Positions 16,943 through 25,910 of a DNA stretch of 64,000 bases are shown piece by piece. Position 1 is the first letter of the stretch. The number at the start of each line of letters is the position of its first letter. The notes under the pieces are model-generated. The model made no database searches. It was not told the origin of the DNA and worked only from the letters and a program-made list of their open reading frames with translations. This DNA comes from Dissulfurirhabdus thermomarina (GTDB lineage Bacteria; Desulfobacterota; Dissulfuribacteria; Dissulfuribacterales; Dissulfurirhabdaceae), in assembly GCF_012979235.1 (NCBI RefSeq), contig NZ_JAATWC010000001.1:186001-250000 (forward strand), given 5' to 3'. A program made the position numbers and the translations under genes.

Positions 16943-18433
16943 TTACCGCTTCATGTTGATGAGCTCGTTCAACATGTCGTCGGTGGTGGTGATGATGCGG
17001 GAGTTGGCCTGGAAGGCTCGCTGGGTGGTGATGAGCCGGACGAACTCGGTCCCGATGTCCACGGTGGACTGCTCCAGGGCGTTGGAGGCGATGGAGCCCA
17101 GGCCGTTGGTGAGGGGCTGTCCCGTGATGGGGGAGCCGGAGGCCGTGGTCTGGGTGAAGAGGTTGGCGCCGTTCTTGGCCAGATCCGTCGGGCTGTTGAA
17201 GCGGGCCAGCGCCGTCTGCGCCAGGGCGATGATGCGGCCGTTGGAGTAGCGGCCGGAGATCACGCCCTCGTTGTCCACGCTCACCGACTCCAGGAACCCG
17301 GGGGCGAAGCCGTTCTGGTCGTAGAAGAGGGTGGAGGAGCGGTTCGCGTACTGGGTGGTGGTGAGCGCCTCGGTGGCCCAGGTGGGCGGCGAGACGGTGG
17401 GGTCGAGGACGTGGGCGCCGAGGTTGATCTCCACGAGCTGGGCCGAGGGGTCGGCGGTGCTCCAGCCGGCGCCCGGCGGCTGGAAGAAGACCACCGCCTG
17501 GGGGTAGTTGTGGTTGCCGTAGGTGGCGGCCTGCCAGGTGTCGGTGGCGGTGTTGTAGACCTGGACCGGCTGGGCCGGGTCCGGGTTGTCGGCGGCGTCG
17601 TAGCCGTAGATGTTCTCGATCTGCCCCTGGGGGGAGAACTGGATCACCCCCCGCATGAGCATGCCGGCGTTGGCCGGGACGACGCCCCCGCTCCGGTCGT
17701 CGGTGGGGTCGATGGTGACCAGGAACTCCCACTCCCGGTCGGCGGCGACGCTGGTCCGGTCGAAGTAGACCGTGAGGGCGTGGGTGGTGCCGAGGCTGTC
17801 GAAGATGTTGAAGGTGGTCTGGTACTCGAAGTGGACGTCGGGCTGGAGGCTGCCGGCGGTGGAATTCCAGTCCTGGTAGAGGGTCGCCGTGCTCACCGGG
17901 GCGGTGAGGCGGCTGTCGAGGTTCACGTTCAGCGTGGCCTGGTCCGTGGCCACGGGGGGCGAGGAGTTGGAGATCTGGATGTCCTTGATGGCCCCCACGA
18001 TCTCGGCGCTTCCGTCCGGCTGGGTCTCCATGTCCCAGCCCTGCACCCGGAGGCCGGCCGGGTTGACGAGGTACCCGTACTGGTCGACGTGGAACTGCCC
18101 CGCCCGGGTGTAGTAGAGGCTGTTTTCCACCTTGGGGTTCGAGAGGATGAAGAAGCCCTGGCCCCCGATGGCGAGGTCGGTGGGGGATGTGGTGCTCTCG
18201 AAGGAGCCTTGCTCGAACACGGAGGAGACGTCGGCCAGCTGCGTGCCGCGCCCCACCTGGGAGCCGCCCCGGGCGGTGTTGATGGACTGGGCCAGGATGT
18301 CCTGGAAGGTGGCCCGGGAACCCTTGAAGCCCATGGTGTTGACGTTGGCGATGTTGTCGCCGATGACCTGCATGCTGGTCCCGAGGGTCACGAGACCGCT
18401 GACGCCGGAGTAGAGTGAGCTGGAGAGTCCCAT
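16943..18433 (-). CDS. flgE: FlgE, flagellar hook protein
   Basis: Structural subunit of the flagellar hook, exported by the flagellar type III system. The 496 residues begin MGLSSSLYSGVSGLVTLG with the rod/hook N-terminal motif (GDNIANVNTMGFKGSRATFQDIL) and end with the matching C-terminal helix (STVDIGTEFVRLITTQRAFQ..SRIITTTDDMLNELINMKR). The middle is hook-specific (TDLAIGGQGFFIL). It is longer than E. coli FlgE (402 aa), with an enlarged outer domain. It lies last in the fliK-flgD-flgE operon, ahead of a strong terminator. Confidence 0.95.
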   Translation of the reverse strand: MGLSSSLYSGVSGLVTLGTSMQVIGDNIANVNTMGFKGSRATFQDILAQSINTARGGSQVGRGTQLADVSSVFEQGSFESTTSPTDLAIGGQGFFILSNPKVENSLYYTRAGQFHVDQYGYLVNPAGLRVQGWDMETQPDGSAEIVGAIKDIQISNSSPPVATDQATLNVNLDSRLTAPVSTATLYQDWNSTAGSLQPDVHFEYQTTFNIFDSLGTTHALTVYFDRTSVAADREWEFLVTIDPTDDRSGGVVPANAGMLMRGVIQFSPQGQIENIYGYDAADNPDPAQPVQVYNTATDTWQAATYGNHNYPQAVVFFQPPGAGWSTADPSAQLVEINLGAHVLDPTVSPPTWATEALTTTQYANRSSTLFYDQNGFAPGFLESVSVDNEGVISGRYSNGRIIALAQTALARFNSPTDLAKNGANLFTQTTASGSPITGQPLTNGLGSIASNALEQSTVDIGTEFVRLITTQRAFQANSRIITTTDDMLNELINMKR

Positions 18434-18463
18434 GTTGTCCTCCTTGCCGTTCGAGTCCGGGGG

Positions 18464-19141
18464 CTAGCCGCCCACCATCCAGATTTCGTCGAGGCCGATC
18501 TCCTCGCCGCCGGCGAGGGTGAGCCGGGGGAGGCCGGATTCGGGATAATTGACCTTGTCCACGGTCCCCGTGGTCCAAGTGGCCACGGAGAGCTCGTTGC
18601 CGTTTTCGTCCAGGGCCTGGACGCTCACCCGGTAGTCGCCCTCCGGGACACGGGCCCCAGAGGCGTCGGCGCCGTCCCAGGCCAGGGGGTGTTTCCCCGG
18701 GGCCAGCGCCCCGAGGTCCAGGGTCCGGACCACCCGGCCCTCGCCGTCGCGGATGACGGCGGTGCAGGCGGCGGCCGGGTCGGCCAGCTCGATGTCGAAG
18801 GCCTTGGGGCCGTCCGGGCCCACGGGGAGCCGGTCGCCGGCGTAACGGACGTCGAGGCCGAGGTAGTTCACCGCGCCGAGGCGGGTCCGCATCTCGTCGG
18901 ACTTGACGAGGTTCTCCATGGCCGCGTTGTTGTCGTAGAGGAGATCCACCATGTTGAACTGGGCCATCTGGGAGGACATCTCGGCGCTGTCCAGTGGGTT
19001 CATGGGGTCCTGGTACTGGAGCTGGGCGAGAAAGAGCTTCATGAAGTCCTCCCGGTCGAGGGTCGACCGCTCCTCCGGGGCTGCGTAGAGGTTGGTCGCT
19101 TCCGTGGCGGAGGTGGGGGTGCCGGTCGTCGGGGTCACCAT
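18464..19141 (-). CDS. flgD: FlgD, hook-capping protein
   Basis: Cap on which FlgE assembles into the hook; 225 aa. The conserved N-terminal signature is DREDFMKLFLAQLQYQDPMNPLDSAEMSSQMAQF. The FlgD Tudor/fibronectin-like region follows (FDIELADPAAACTAVIRDGEGRVVRTLDLG, then GKHPLAWDGADASGARVPEGDYRVSVQALD). Start is ATG at 19141. It is 34 nt downstream of fliK and 30 nt upstream of flgE. Confidence 0.95.
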   Translation of the reverse strand: MVTPTTGTPTSATEATNLYAAPEERSTLDREDFMKLFLAQLQYQDPMNPLDSAEMSSQMAQFNMVDLLYDNNAAMENLVKSDEMRTRLGAVNYLGLDVRYAGDRLPVGPDGPKAFDIELADPAAACTAVIRDGEGRVVRTLDLGALAPGKHPLAWDGADASGARVPEGDYRVSVQALDENGNELSVATWTTGTVDKVNYPESGLPRLTLAGGEEIGLDEIWMVGG

Positions 19142-19175
19142 GGCTCGGATGCCTCCTGTGCCGTTCGCGTCGGTG

Positions 19176-20714
19176 TCAGACCACCAGGTTCAGCCGCGTG
19201 CCGCCGGGCCGCCACGAGGGCGGGGCCACGGGGGCGGGCTCCTCCCCGGCCGCCCGGGTCGTTCCGGCCGAGGGGCGGGGGGCGGCGCCGCTTCGCCCCC
19301 CGCGGAAGGCGAAGCGGCCGTCCCCGCTGTCCACGCCCACGTGGCACTGGGCGAGGTCGAAACCGCCTTGGGCCAGCTGCGTCCGGAGGTGGGCCAGGTT
19401 GTGCTCCACCAGGTGCCGGACCTCCGGGTGCTCGGCGAGGAAGGTGGCCTGGACCTCGTGGTTGTGCCGGACCACGATCTCCACCCGGACCCTTCCCAGC
19501 TCCGGGGGGTCGAGGTGGAGGACAGCCCGGTGCTGGTTGAGGCGGATGGCCCGGGTGACGCCGTCGCCGATCTGCTGGAGGACGGCGGCGAAGGCGGCGG
19601 GCCGGGCCGTTGCCCCATTCGCCCGGCCGCCCTGGACCTGGTCGCTGCGCGTTCCCCCGTCGGCGAGCAGGGCGCCGCCGTCCGGCCGGGGTTCCCCGCC
19701 GTGCCGGGCATGGGGGACGGCCTGGAGGTCGGTCCCGGCCGCCGCCGGCCCGTCCGTGGCGGGGCGGTGGACGGGGGCCTGGCGGGTCTCCGGGGCCGGG
19801 GTGGACGCCACGGCCCCGGGGCGCGCCTGGCCCTCGGCGGTCTCCGCCGTCCACCAGTTCGGGGTGGTCGCGGAGCCGCCGTCCGCGTTCCGCGCGGCGG
19901 TCCGGCCCGGGGCCGGAGTCTCGGCAGGGGCGGGCGGCCGGTGCTGCCCGGAGGCCGCGGGGCGGGGCCCGGCGGCGGCCGGCCGTTCCTCCGGGCCCGG
20001 CTGCCGCTTCGTCGCCGCGGATTCGGCGGTGACGGGCCCGCCGTGGGCGTGCAACGTCTTTTTCCCGCCGTCTCCGGGGCGGTCTCCGGCCGCGGGCGCC
20101 TTTTCCGGGTCGCCGTCCGGCGCCGCGGGCGGGGGCTCCGGGGCGGCGGTCGAAGGCGGTGCGCCGTCCGGCGCTACCGGCTGTGCCGGCGCCGCCGTCG
20201 GGGCCGGGCCTGCGGCCCGGACCGGGACGCCGGTGTCCGCCCGGGCGGGCCCGGGCGCCGCGTCCTCCTGCGCCGGTTCCCCGGCGGGCGGGGCGGACTG
20301 GAGGGCGGCCGCGGCCGCCCCGGCGCCCGGAAGGGGCGGGGCCGGCGCCGGCACGGGCCCGCCGCCGTCCGCCGGGGTCTCCGGGATGACGGGCGGCGGA
20401 TCGGCGGGGAGGGACACGACGATCATGGCGGGCACGCCGGCCGGGACGGCCGCGGCCGCCGGGGCGTCCCCCGGCGGGGTGTCGAGGGGCACGGCCTGGC
20501 GTACCCGCCCGCCAGGGCCGACCTTTGGCGCCGCCCCGGCGCCGGTTGCCCCGTCCAGGGCCGCCCGGAAGTCCCCGTTTCCGGGCGCGGCGGCGGGCGC
20601 CTTCCCCGCTTCGGGGCCCGTTCCGGCGCGGGACCCGTTGCCGGCGGGTGCGGCCGGGCAGGCCCCCGCAGGGGGGAGCTCGGGCTGGGGACTGACGGGC
20701 ATGGCCGTCGCCAT
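19176..20714 (-). CDS. fliK: FliK-like hook-length control protein
   Basis: A 512-residue protein with a long Pro/Ala/Gly-rich, low-complexity N-terminal region (about 1-390), the expected flexible 'ruler'. A compact C-terminal Flg_hook domain follows (about 410-480) with the family pattern L.L.PPELGRVRVEIVV....VQATFLAEHPEVRHLVEHNLAHLRTQLAQGGF. The domain switches the export gate from hook to filament substrates. The ATG at 20714 has AAGGAGG upstream; the frame extends further but only as an antisense shadow. It lies first in the hook operon, about 47 nt below a likely transcription start from a sigma-54 promoter. Confidence 0.85.
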   Translation of the reverse strand: MATAMPVSPQPELPPAGACPAAPAGNGSRAGTGPEAGKAPAAAPGNGDFRAALDGATGAGAAPKVGPGGRVRQAVPLDTPPGDAPAAAAVPAGVPAMIVVSLPADPPPVIPETPADGGGPVPAPAPPLPGAGAAAAALQSAPPAGEPAQEDAAPGPARADTGVPVRAAGPAPTAAPAQPVAPDGAPPSTAAPEPPPAAPDGDPEKAPAAGDRPGDGGKKTLHAHGGPVTAESAATKRQPGPEERPAAAGPRPAASGQHRPPAPAETPAPGRTAARNADGGSATTPNWWTAETAEGQARPGAVASTPAPETRQAPVHRPATDGPAAAGTDLQAVPHARHGGEPRPDGGALLADGGTRSDQVQGGRANGATARPAAFAAVLQQIGDGVTRAIRLNQHRAVLHLDPPELGRVRVEIVVRHNHEVQATFLAEHPEVRHLVEHNLAHLRTQLAQGGFDLAQCHVGVDSGDGRFAFRGGRSGAAPRPSAGTTRAAGEEPAPVAPPSWRPGGTRLNLVV

Positions 20715-20771
20715 TGAGGTGCCTCCTTGTGACGTCGGTGGGCCGCCGGCTGCGGCCTCGCCCGACAGTTC

Positions 20772-20787
20772 AGCAAGGGTCGTGCCG
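20772..20787 (-). promoter_or_regulatory. Sigma-54 (RpoN) promoter of the fliK-flgD-flgE operon
   Basis: The minus strand reads CGGCACGACCCTTGCT: GG at 20786-20785 and GC at 20774-20773, exactly ten bases apart. Against the -24/-12 consensus TGGCAC-N5-TTGCW only the first base differs. It is 58 nt upstream of the fliK ATG. RpoN control of hook genes is well known in several bacteria. The remaining part of the 300-bp gap 20715-21014 shows no gene and no other clear signal. Confidence 0.8.
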
Positions 20788-21014
20788 ATAAGGGGACCAT
20801 GGGGCGGCCGCCGGCCCGAAAACCCCGACGGGCTGGGCCGGGACGGCCGCCGCGGCATCTGGACCCCGCGGCCTTCCGGGGACGGACGCGAGGCAAGGAT
20901 TGCCCAGGGGCGGCAGGAGATGCCGCGGCGGACCCCGGCCGGGATTGTCCCCCCCGGGGGTTCCGTGGTAGGGAGTGGAGAACGGTTCCGGTCACGCGAC
21001 CGGCGGGAGGCGGC

Positions 21015-23261
21015 ATGACGGCACGAAAGGCGAAGCGGCGGGTGAGAGCGGAGGCGACCCCGGCGGCCCCGGTGGGCGGGGGAGGCGGCGCCGGTGGATT
21101 GGGGCTGGCGCGCCTGGCGGAGGCCCTCGTCGGCCTGGCCGGCCGGCACCGGCGCTGGTGCGAGGCCTTGGCCCTGGTCTTCGCCCTGGCGGTGGGCTTC
21201 GCCGTCCGCATCGAGGACTACTGGGACTGGCAGGCCCAGCCCGAGAGGGCCCTCTACAAGGGGGAGGCGCTGCTCACCACCTTCGACGGCTACTACTACC
21301 TCAGCCTCACCCGGGATCTCCTCGAGGGGACCTACGCCCCCATGAACGAGAAGCGGGCGGTGCCGGACCTCGTGCCCAGGCCCATGCCGCCGCCCATGCT
21401 CCCGGTGGTGGCCGCCGGGGTGGTGAAGCTCACCGGGGCCTCCCTCAACTGGACGGGGGCGGTGCTCCCGGCGGTCTTGGGGCTCTTCCTGGCCTTCCCC
21501 CTCTACGGGCTCGGCCGGTACTACGGCGGCCCGGTGATGGGCTGGACGGCCGCCCTGGTGGGCCTCCTCTCCAACTACTACGTCTACCGGAGCAGCCTCG
21601 GCTGGTTCGACACCGACTGTCTGAACGTCACCTGGGCCACGGCAGTGGTCTATTTCTTCCTCCGGTTCGGGGTGGAGCGGGGACGCCGCCGCTACGGGTA
21701 CTTCGCGGGGGGGCTCGCGGTCTTCGCCGCCTTCCTCTGGTGGTGGGACGGGACGCCCCAGGTGGTGGCCGCCATCTGCCTCGTCCCCCTGGTCACGGCC
21801 CTCGCCTTCTTCTACCGGCCCGAGCGCCGCGAGGGGCTGGTCTTCGCGGGGTGCCTGGCGGCCCTGGCGGCCCTGGCCCTCGCCGTCTTCGGTATCGATC
21901 TCCCGGCGCGCATCTATCACGCCGTCTCCGCCCAGTACCACTACATCGCCAAGGACACCGGCGGGGCCTTCCCCAACATCGGCGTCACCATCTCGGAGCA
22001 GGCCCGGCCCACCTTCATGGAGGTGGTCTTCAAGACCACCGGGTCGCTGCCGGCCTTCCTCCTCTCCCTCGCGGGGCTCGGGTGGCTCTTCTGGCGGCGG
22101 CCGGAGGAGAGCCTCTTCCTCTCCGTGCCGGTGCTGCTGGGGGGGCTCTCCTTCCTCTTCGCCAAGCGGTTCCTGATCTTCCTCGCCCCGGTCAACGCCC
22201 TCGGCCTCGGCTACCTGGTCTACGCCATCTGGTGGCTCCGGCGCCGGTGGCCGCTCACGGCCCTGGCGGCGCCCGTGCTGGTCCTCTTCCTCTCCTATCC
22301 CGCCTTCATGAAGGGCTGGGAGAAGGACTTCTGGCCCAAGGAGCCCCCGCACCTCATCGCCGGCATGGAGGCCGCCGGGGAGAAGACCCCGCCGCGCGCG
22401 CTCATCTGGGCCTGGTGGGATCACGGCTATCCCATGATCTACTGGTCGCGGCGCGGGACCATGAACGACGGCATGGTCCACAGCGGCGAGCGGAGCGTCT
22501 ACAACGGGCTTCCCATGGCGACGGACGACCCGCGGCTGTCGGCCAACTTCATGCGTTTTTACGCCGCTCGGGGCCTCCGGGGTATCCAGCGCTTCTACGA
22601 GGCCGCCGGCGGCCCGGCCAAGGGCTTCCCCCTCTTGAAGCGGGTGCTCGCCGCCGGCCCGGAGGAGGCGGGGAAGATCCTGGCCGACGCCGCGCTCCGA
22701 CCGGTGCAAGGCCTCCAGGGCGTTCCGGACTGGCTCGCCTTCTTCTTTCCCGCAGAGGCGCCGCCGGTCTACCTCTTCCTGGACTGGCGCCTCATGAAGA
22801 CCTATTACTGGTGGTATTGGCTCGGGTCGTGGGACCCGGCGCGCCGGGACGGCTACCATCCCAAGTTCCGGGAGTTCTACGGGATCCGGCTGGACGGGGA
22901 CGTCCTGACCGGCGGCGGGGGCCTTCGGGCCGACCTCCGCAAGGGCGAGGCCGCCTGGTCCGGGGGATGGCGGGTCCGGCTCAGCCAGGCGGTGGTCTGC
23001 GACACCCGGCAGGCCCGGGGCCTCCGGTACAAGGATCACCCGAAGGGCTTCAGCCTGGAGGCCTTCCTGCCGGGAGGGTTCGGGGCGGTGATGGATCTCC
23101 CCATCTCGGTCTCGGTCTTCAACCGGCTCTTCGTCCGGCACACGTACCAGAGCCGGTACTTCCGGCCGGTCATCCTCAATGCGCCTTCCCACCAGCTCTG
23201 GGAGGTGATCGGGGAGGTGTACCGGCCCGAAGCCGGGAAGGCGGCGCCCGCCGGCCGCTGA
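21015..23261 (+). CDS. STT3/PglB-family oligosaccharyltransferase
   Basis: Integral membrane glycosyltransferase (GT66 type) that moves a lipid-linked glycan onto asparagine in the periplasm. The 748 residues start at ATG 21015 (GGAGG ahead); a longer open frame upstream lacks a hydrophobic start. There are about 11-13 membrane helices over residues 50-440. An acidic TTFDGYYYLSL loop lies near 90, a DTD motif (GWFDTDCLN, 199-201) and the hallmark WWDxG motif as WWDHG (467-471) at the start of the soluble C-terminal domain. PglB is about 710 aa. The next gene encodes a dolichol-phosphate-mannose-synthase-like enzyme, supporting a glycan pathway. Acceptor and glycan are unknown. Confidence 0.88.
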   Translation: MTARKAKRRVRAEATPAAPVGGGGGAGGLGLARLAEALVGLAGRHRRWCEALALVFALAVGFAVRIEDYWDWQAQPERALYKGEALLTTFDGYYYLSLTRDLLEGTYAPMNEKRAVPDLVPRPMPPPMLPVVAAGVVKLTGASLNWTGAVLPAVLGLFLAFPLYGLGRYYGGPVMGWTAALVGLLSNYYVYRSSLGWFDTDCLNVTWATAVVYFFLRFGVERGRRRYGYFAGGLAVFAAFLWWWDGTPQVVAAICLVPLVTALAFFYRPERREGLVFAGCLAALAALALAVFGIDLPARIYHAVSAQYHYIAKDTGGAFPNIGVTISEQARPTFMEVVFKTTGSLPAFLLSLAGLGWLFWRRPEESLFLSVPVLLGGLSFLFAKRFLIFLAPVNALGLGYLVYAIWWLRRRWPLTALAAPVLVLFLSYPAFMKGWEKDFWPKEPPHLIAGMEAAGEKTPPRALIWAWWDHGYPMIYWSRRGTMNDGMVHSGERSVYNGLPMATDDPRLSANFMRFYAARGLRGIQRFYEAAGGPAKGFPLLKRVLAAGPEEAGKILADAALRPVQGLQGVPDWLAFFFPAEAPPVYLFLDWRLMKTYYWWYWLGSWDPARRDGYHPKFREFYGIRLDGDVLTGGGGLRADLRKGEAAWSGGWRVRLSQAVVCDTRQARGLRYKDHPKGFSLEAFLPGGFGAVMDLPISVSVFNRLFVRHTYQSRYFRPVILNAPSHQLWEVIGEVYRPEAGKAAPAGR

Positions 23262-23281
23262 GCCCGGCGGGAGAGGCGGAC

Positions 23282-24133
23282 GTGAAGATCTCGGTCATCA
23301 TCCCGGCCTTCAACGAGGCGGAGGCGGTGGCGGACGTGGTCCGGCGGATCCTCGAGCTCCACCCGGACTTCGAGGTGATCGTGGTGGACGACGGGAGCAC
23401 CGACGGCACGGGAGAGGCGGCCCGGGGGGCCGGGGCGCTCGTCTGGCGGCACCCGTACAACATCGGCAACGGGGCCGCCGTCAAGACGGGCATCCGCATG
23501 GCCTCCGGCGACTACGTGGTGCTCATGGACGGGGACGGGCAGCACGACCCGGCGGACATCTCGCGGCTGCTGGCCGAAGCGGACCGCTACGACCTGGTGG
23601 TGGGGGCCCGGAGCGCCCGAAGCCAGGCCTCCCTCGGCCGACGCCTGGCCAACTGGGTCTACAACCGGCTCGCCTCCTACGTGGCCCGGTTCCCCGTGCG
23701 GGACCTCACCTCCGGTTTCCGGGTCTTCCACCGGCGGACGGTGCTCCCCTACCTCCCGCTCTTTCCCAACACCTTCTCCTATCCCACCACCAGCACCCTG
23801 GCCTACCTGCGGAGCGGCCGCACCGTGGGCTACGTCCCCATCGAGGCGGCCCGGCGCCGGGGCAAGAGCAAGATCAGCGTGGTGCGGGACGGGGCCCGAT
23901 TCCTGCTCATCATCCTTCGGATCGCGACCCTCTTCTCCCCGCTCCGGGTCTTCCTCCCGGTGAGCGCCTTCTTCTTCTGCACCGGCCTGGGCTATTACCT
24001 CTACACCTTCTGGACGACGCACCACTTCACCAACATGTCGGCCCTCCTGCTCAGCACCTCGGTGATGGTCTTCCTCCTCGGTCTGGTCTCGGAGCAGATC
24101 ACCCAGCTGCGCTACGACCGCCTCGCGGAGTGA
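23282..24133 (+). CDS. Family 2 glycosyltransferase with membrane tail (DPM1/GtrB-like)
   Basis: A 283-residue GT2 enzyme with GTG start at 23282, 20 nt after the oligosaccharyltransferase gene. The GT-A domain (1-215) has VIIPAFNE, VVDDGSTDGT, the DxD site as LMDGDGQHD, and the DLTSGFRVF acceptor segment. Two C-terminal transmembrane helices follow (about 228-250 and 258-276). This is the form of polyprenyl-phosphate mannosyl- or glucosyl-transferases that load a sugar on a lipid carrier. With the upstream STT3 it suggests a small glycosylation module; the sugar cannot be told from sequence. Confidence 0.88.
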   Translation: MKISVIIPAFNEAEAVADVVRRILELHPDFEVIVVDDGSTDGTGEAARGAGALVWRHPYNIGNGAAVKTGIRMASGDYVVLMDGDGQHDPADISRLLAEADRYDLVVGARSARSQASLGRRLANWVYNRLASYVARFPVRDLTSGFRVFHRRTVLPYLPLFPNTFSYPTTSTLAYLRSGRTVGYVPIEAARRRGKSKISVVRDGARFLLIILRIATLFSPLRVFLPVSAFFFCTGLGYYLYTFWTTHHFTNMSALLLSTSVMVFLLGLVSEQITQLRYDRLAE

Positions 24134-24140
24134 GGGCGGT

Positions 24141-24156
24141 CGGCCGGCGCCGGCCG
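24141..24156. repeat. 16-bp perfect palindrome before purQ
   Basis: CGGCCGGCGCCGGCCG is self-complementary and sits 8 nt after the glycosyltransferase stop, in the 99-nt gap before purQ. It may act as a transcript-end hairpin, but a T-tract is absent. A weak promoter-like pair (TTGCGC, 17 nt, TATTGA) follows and could serve purQ; this is too poor to call. Confidence 0.4.
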
Positions 24157-24232
24157 TCCCGGCCGATTGCGCCCTCCCGGCATTCGGTGTATTGAGGAGG
24201 CCGGTTCCAGACGACACAGGGGAAGGATCACC

Positions 24233-25057
24233 ATGGCCAAACAGGTCCGAGCCATCGTCCTCACGGGCTACGGCACCAACTGCGAGCGGGAGATGGCCCA
24301 CGCCTGCCGGGCGGCGGGGGCCGACCGGGTGGACGTCGTCCACCTGAGCGACCTCCTCGACGGGAGCGTCCGCCTGGACGACTACCACTTCCTCAACCTC
24401 CCCGGCGGGTTCCTCGACGGGGACAACCTCGGGGCCGCCCAGGCGGGGGCCCACCGGTTGCGTTACGCCCGGGTGGCCGGCAGCGGCGAGCGGCTCATGG
24501 ACCAGGTGCTGCGCTTCGTGAAGCAGGGCGGGCTGGTCCTGGGCGTCTGCAACGGCTTCCAGCTCATGGTGAAGACGGGGCTCCTGCCGGGCTTCGGCGG
24601 GCGGTACGAGGAGCGCCGTGTCAGCCTCACCTACAACGACTCCGGGCGCTTCGAGGACCGGTGGGTCACCTGCCGCGTCGAACCGGCCTCTGCCTGCGTC
24701 TTCACCCGCGGGCTCGATCTCCTGGAGCTTCCCGTCCGCCACGGGGAGGGGAAGTTCGTGGCCGCGGACGACGAGACCCTCCGCCGGCTCGAGGCCGAGG
24801 GCCTCGTGGTGCTTCGCTACGCGGACCCCGGCACCGGGGTCCCCACCATGGACTATCCCGCCAATCCCAACGGCTCCCTCCGGTCCGTGGCCGGGATCTG
24901 CGATCCCACCGGCCGTCTCTTCGGGCTCATGCCGCACCCGGAGGCCTTCCACCACCGGACGAACCACCCGAGGTGGACCCGCGAGGACCTCCCCGAGGAG
25001 GGGGCGGGGCTGGCCATCTTCCGAAATGCCGTGCAGTACGTGCGCGACAACTGCTAG
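24233..25057 (+). CDS. purQ: PurQ-type glutaminase subunit of FGAM synthase
   Basis: Class I glutamine amidotransferase that supplies ammonia for phosphoribosylformylglycinamidine synthesis in purine biosynthesis. The 274 residues start at ATG 24233 (AAGG box ahead). Signatures are GYGTNCEREMAHA, LPGGFLDGDNLGA, the nucleophile in GVCNGFQLM and the His-Glu pair in GLMPHPEAFHH. It is longer than the 220-230 aa PurQ of Bacillus and resembles the amidotransferase end of the large PurL. No purL or purS lies nearby. It is followed by tatC. Confidence 0.92.
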   Translation: MAKQVRAIVLTGYGTNCEREMAHACRAAGADRVDVVHLSDLLDGSVRLDDYHFLNLPGGFLDGDNLGAAQAGAHRLRYARVAGSGERLMDQVLRFVKQGGLVLGVCNGFQLMVKTGLLPGFGGRYEERRVSLTYNDSGRFEDRWVTCRVEPASACVFTRGLDLLELPVRHGEGKFVAADDETLRRLEAEGLVVLRYADPGTGVPTMDYPANPNGSLRSVAGICDPTGRLFGLMPHPEAFHHRTNHPRWTREDLPEEGAGLAIFRNAVQYVRDNC

Positions 25058-25102
25058 CCGCCGCCCGGCGCGCCGCGGCGGCCGGGTCGAAGGGGGCCGG
25101 CG

Positions 25103-25822
25103 GTGACGGCGGCGGGCGAGGCCACCCTGCTCCAGCGGGTCTGGCTGCTGCTCGTGCATCTGCGCCGGTTCCTCCTGGAGGGGGCCGTGGCCACGGGGCT
25201 GGCCACGGCCGCCGTCTACTTCTACTCGCCGGAGCTCCTGCGGTTTCTCCAGGGGCACCTCGACCAGCGGCTCGCCTTCTTCGGGGTGCTGGAGCCGGTG
25301 GTGGCCCTCCTCAAGCTGTCGCTGGTCACGGCCCTGGCGTTGCTGGCTCCCTGGTTCCTCTGGCGCCTCGCCGGGGCCCTGCGGGCGGTCTTCGGGCTCT
25401 CGCGCCGCTTCGCCTTCTTCTTCCTCCCGGCGGCCCTGGTGCTTTTCTACGGCGGGGCGGCCTTCTGCTTCTTCGTGACCCTGCCCTTCGGCGTCGATTT
25501 CCTCCTCGGCTACCAGTCGCCCCACCTCCGGCCGGTGATCTCCGTGGGGAAGTTCGTCAACTTCGTGGGGCTCTTCCTCCTCGCCTTCGGGATCGTCTTC
25601 GAGCTGCCGCTGGTGATGACGCTGCTGTGCCGGCTGCGGATCTGCGGGGTGGAGACCTTCCGGCGCTACCGGCGTTTCGCCGTCCTGGCCATCGCCGTCC
25701 TCGCGGCCGTCCTCACCCCCACCCCGGACGTCTTCAACATGGCGCTCATGGGGGTGCCGCTCTACCTGCTCTACGAGGTGGGCGTGTTGGTGGCCCGGCT
25801 GACGGGGCCCCGATCGGCTTGA
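25103..25822 (+). CDS. tatC: TatC, twin-arginine translocase subunit
   Basis: Multi-spanning receptor of the Tat pathway, which exports folded, often cofactor-bearing proteins. It has 239 residues with about six membrane helices. Family marks are the N-terminal HLRRFL loop, the conserved Glu in FGIVFELPLVMTLL, RRYRRFAVLAIAVLAAVLTPTPDVF and the terminal MALMGVPLYLLYEVGVL. GTG start at 25103. tatA and tatB are not in the window. The stop codon overlaps the -35 box of the next operon's promoter. Confidence 0.93.
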   Translation: MTAAGEATLLQRVWLLLVHLRRFLLEGAVATGLATAAVYFYSPELLRFLQGHLDQRLAFFGVLEPVVALLKLSLVTALALLAPWFLWRLAGALRAVFGLSRRFAFFFLPAALVLFYGGAAFCFFVTLPFGVDFLLGYQSPHLRPVISVGKFVNFVGLFLLAFGIVFELPLVMTLLCRLRICGVETFRRYRRFAVLAIAVLAAVLTPTPDVFNMALMGVPLYLLYEVGVLVARLTGPRSA

Positions 25823-25846
25823 CAAGGGGCGCTTCTTCTATATAGT
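25819..25846 (+). promoter_or_regulatory. Sigma-70 promoter for the yceD-rpmF-plsX-fab operon
   Basis: TTGACA (25819-25824) and TATAGT (25841-25846) are separated by 16 nt. The -35 box is perfect and overlaps the tatC stop. Transcription would begin near 25853, about 58 nt before the yceD ATG at 25911. This is the clearest sigma-70 promoter on the plus strand and probably serves the long collinear gene run that follows. Confidence 0.8.
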
Positions 25847-25910
25847 ACGTCCCCTTGTGCCGGGTCGGTTCGCGGCACGGACAGGCAGGGCCTTGCCCGG
25901 GAGAGCCTCC

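Noticed and set aside
13851-17249. 1132-residue open frame on the plus strand
   Set aside because: Antisense shadow of murA, secDF and flgE in high-GC DNA; low-complexity Asp/Glu/His-rich translation with no domain.
19176-23192. 1338-residue minus-strand frame
   Set aside because: Only the part up to 20714 (fliK) is coding; the rest is antisense to the oligosaccharyltransferase gene.
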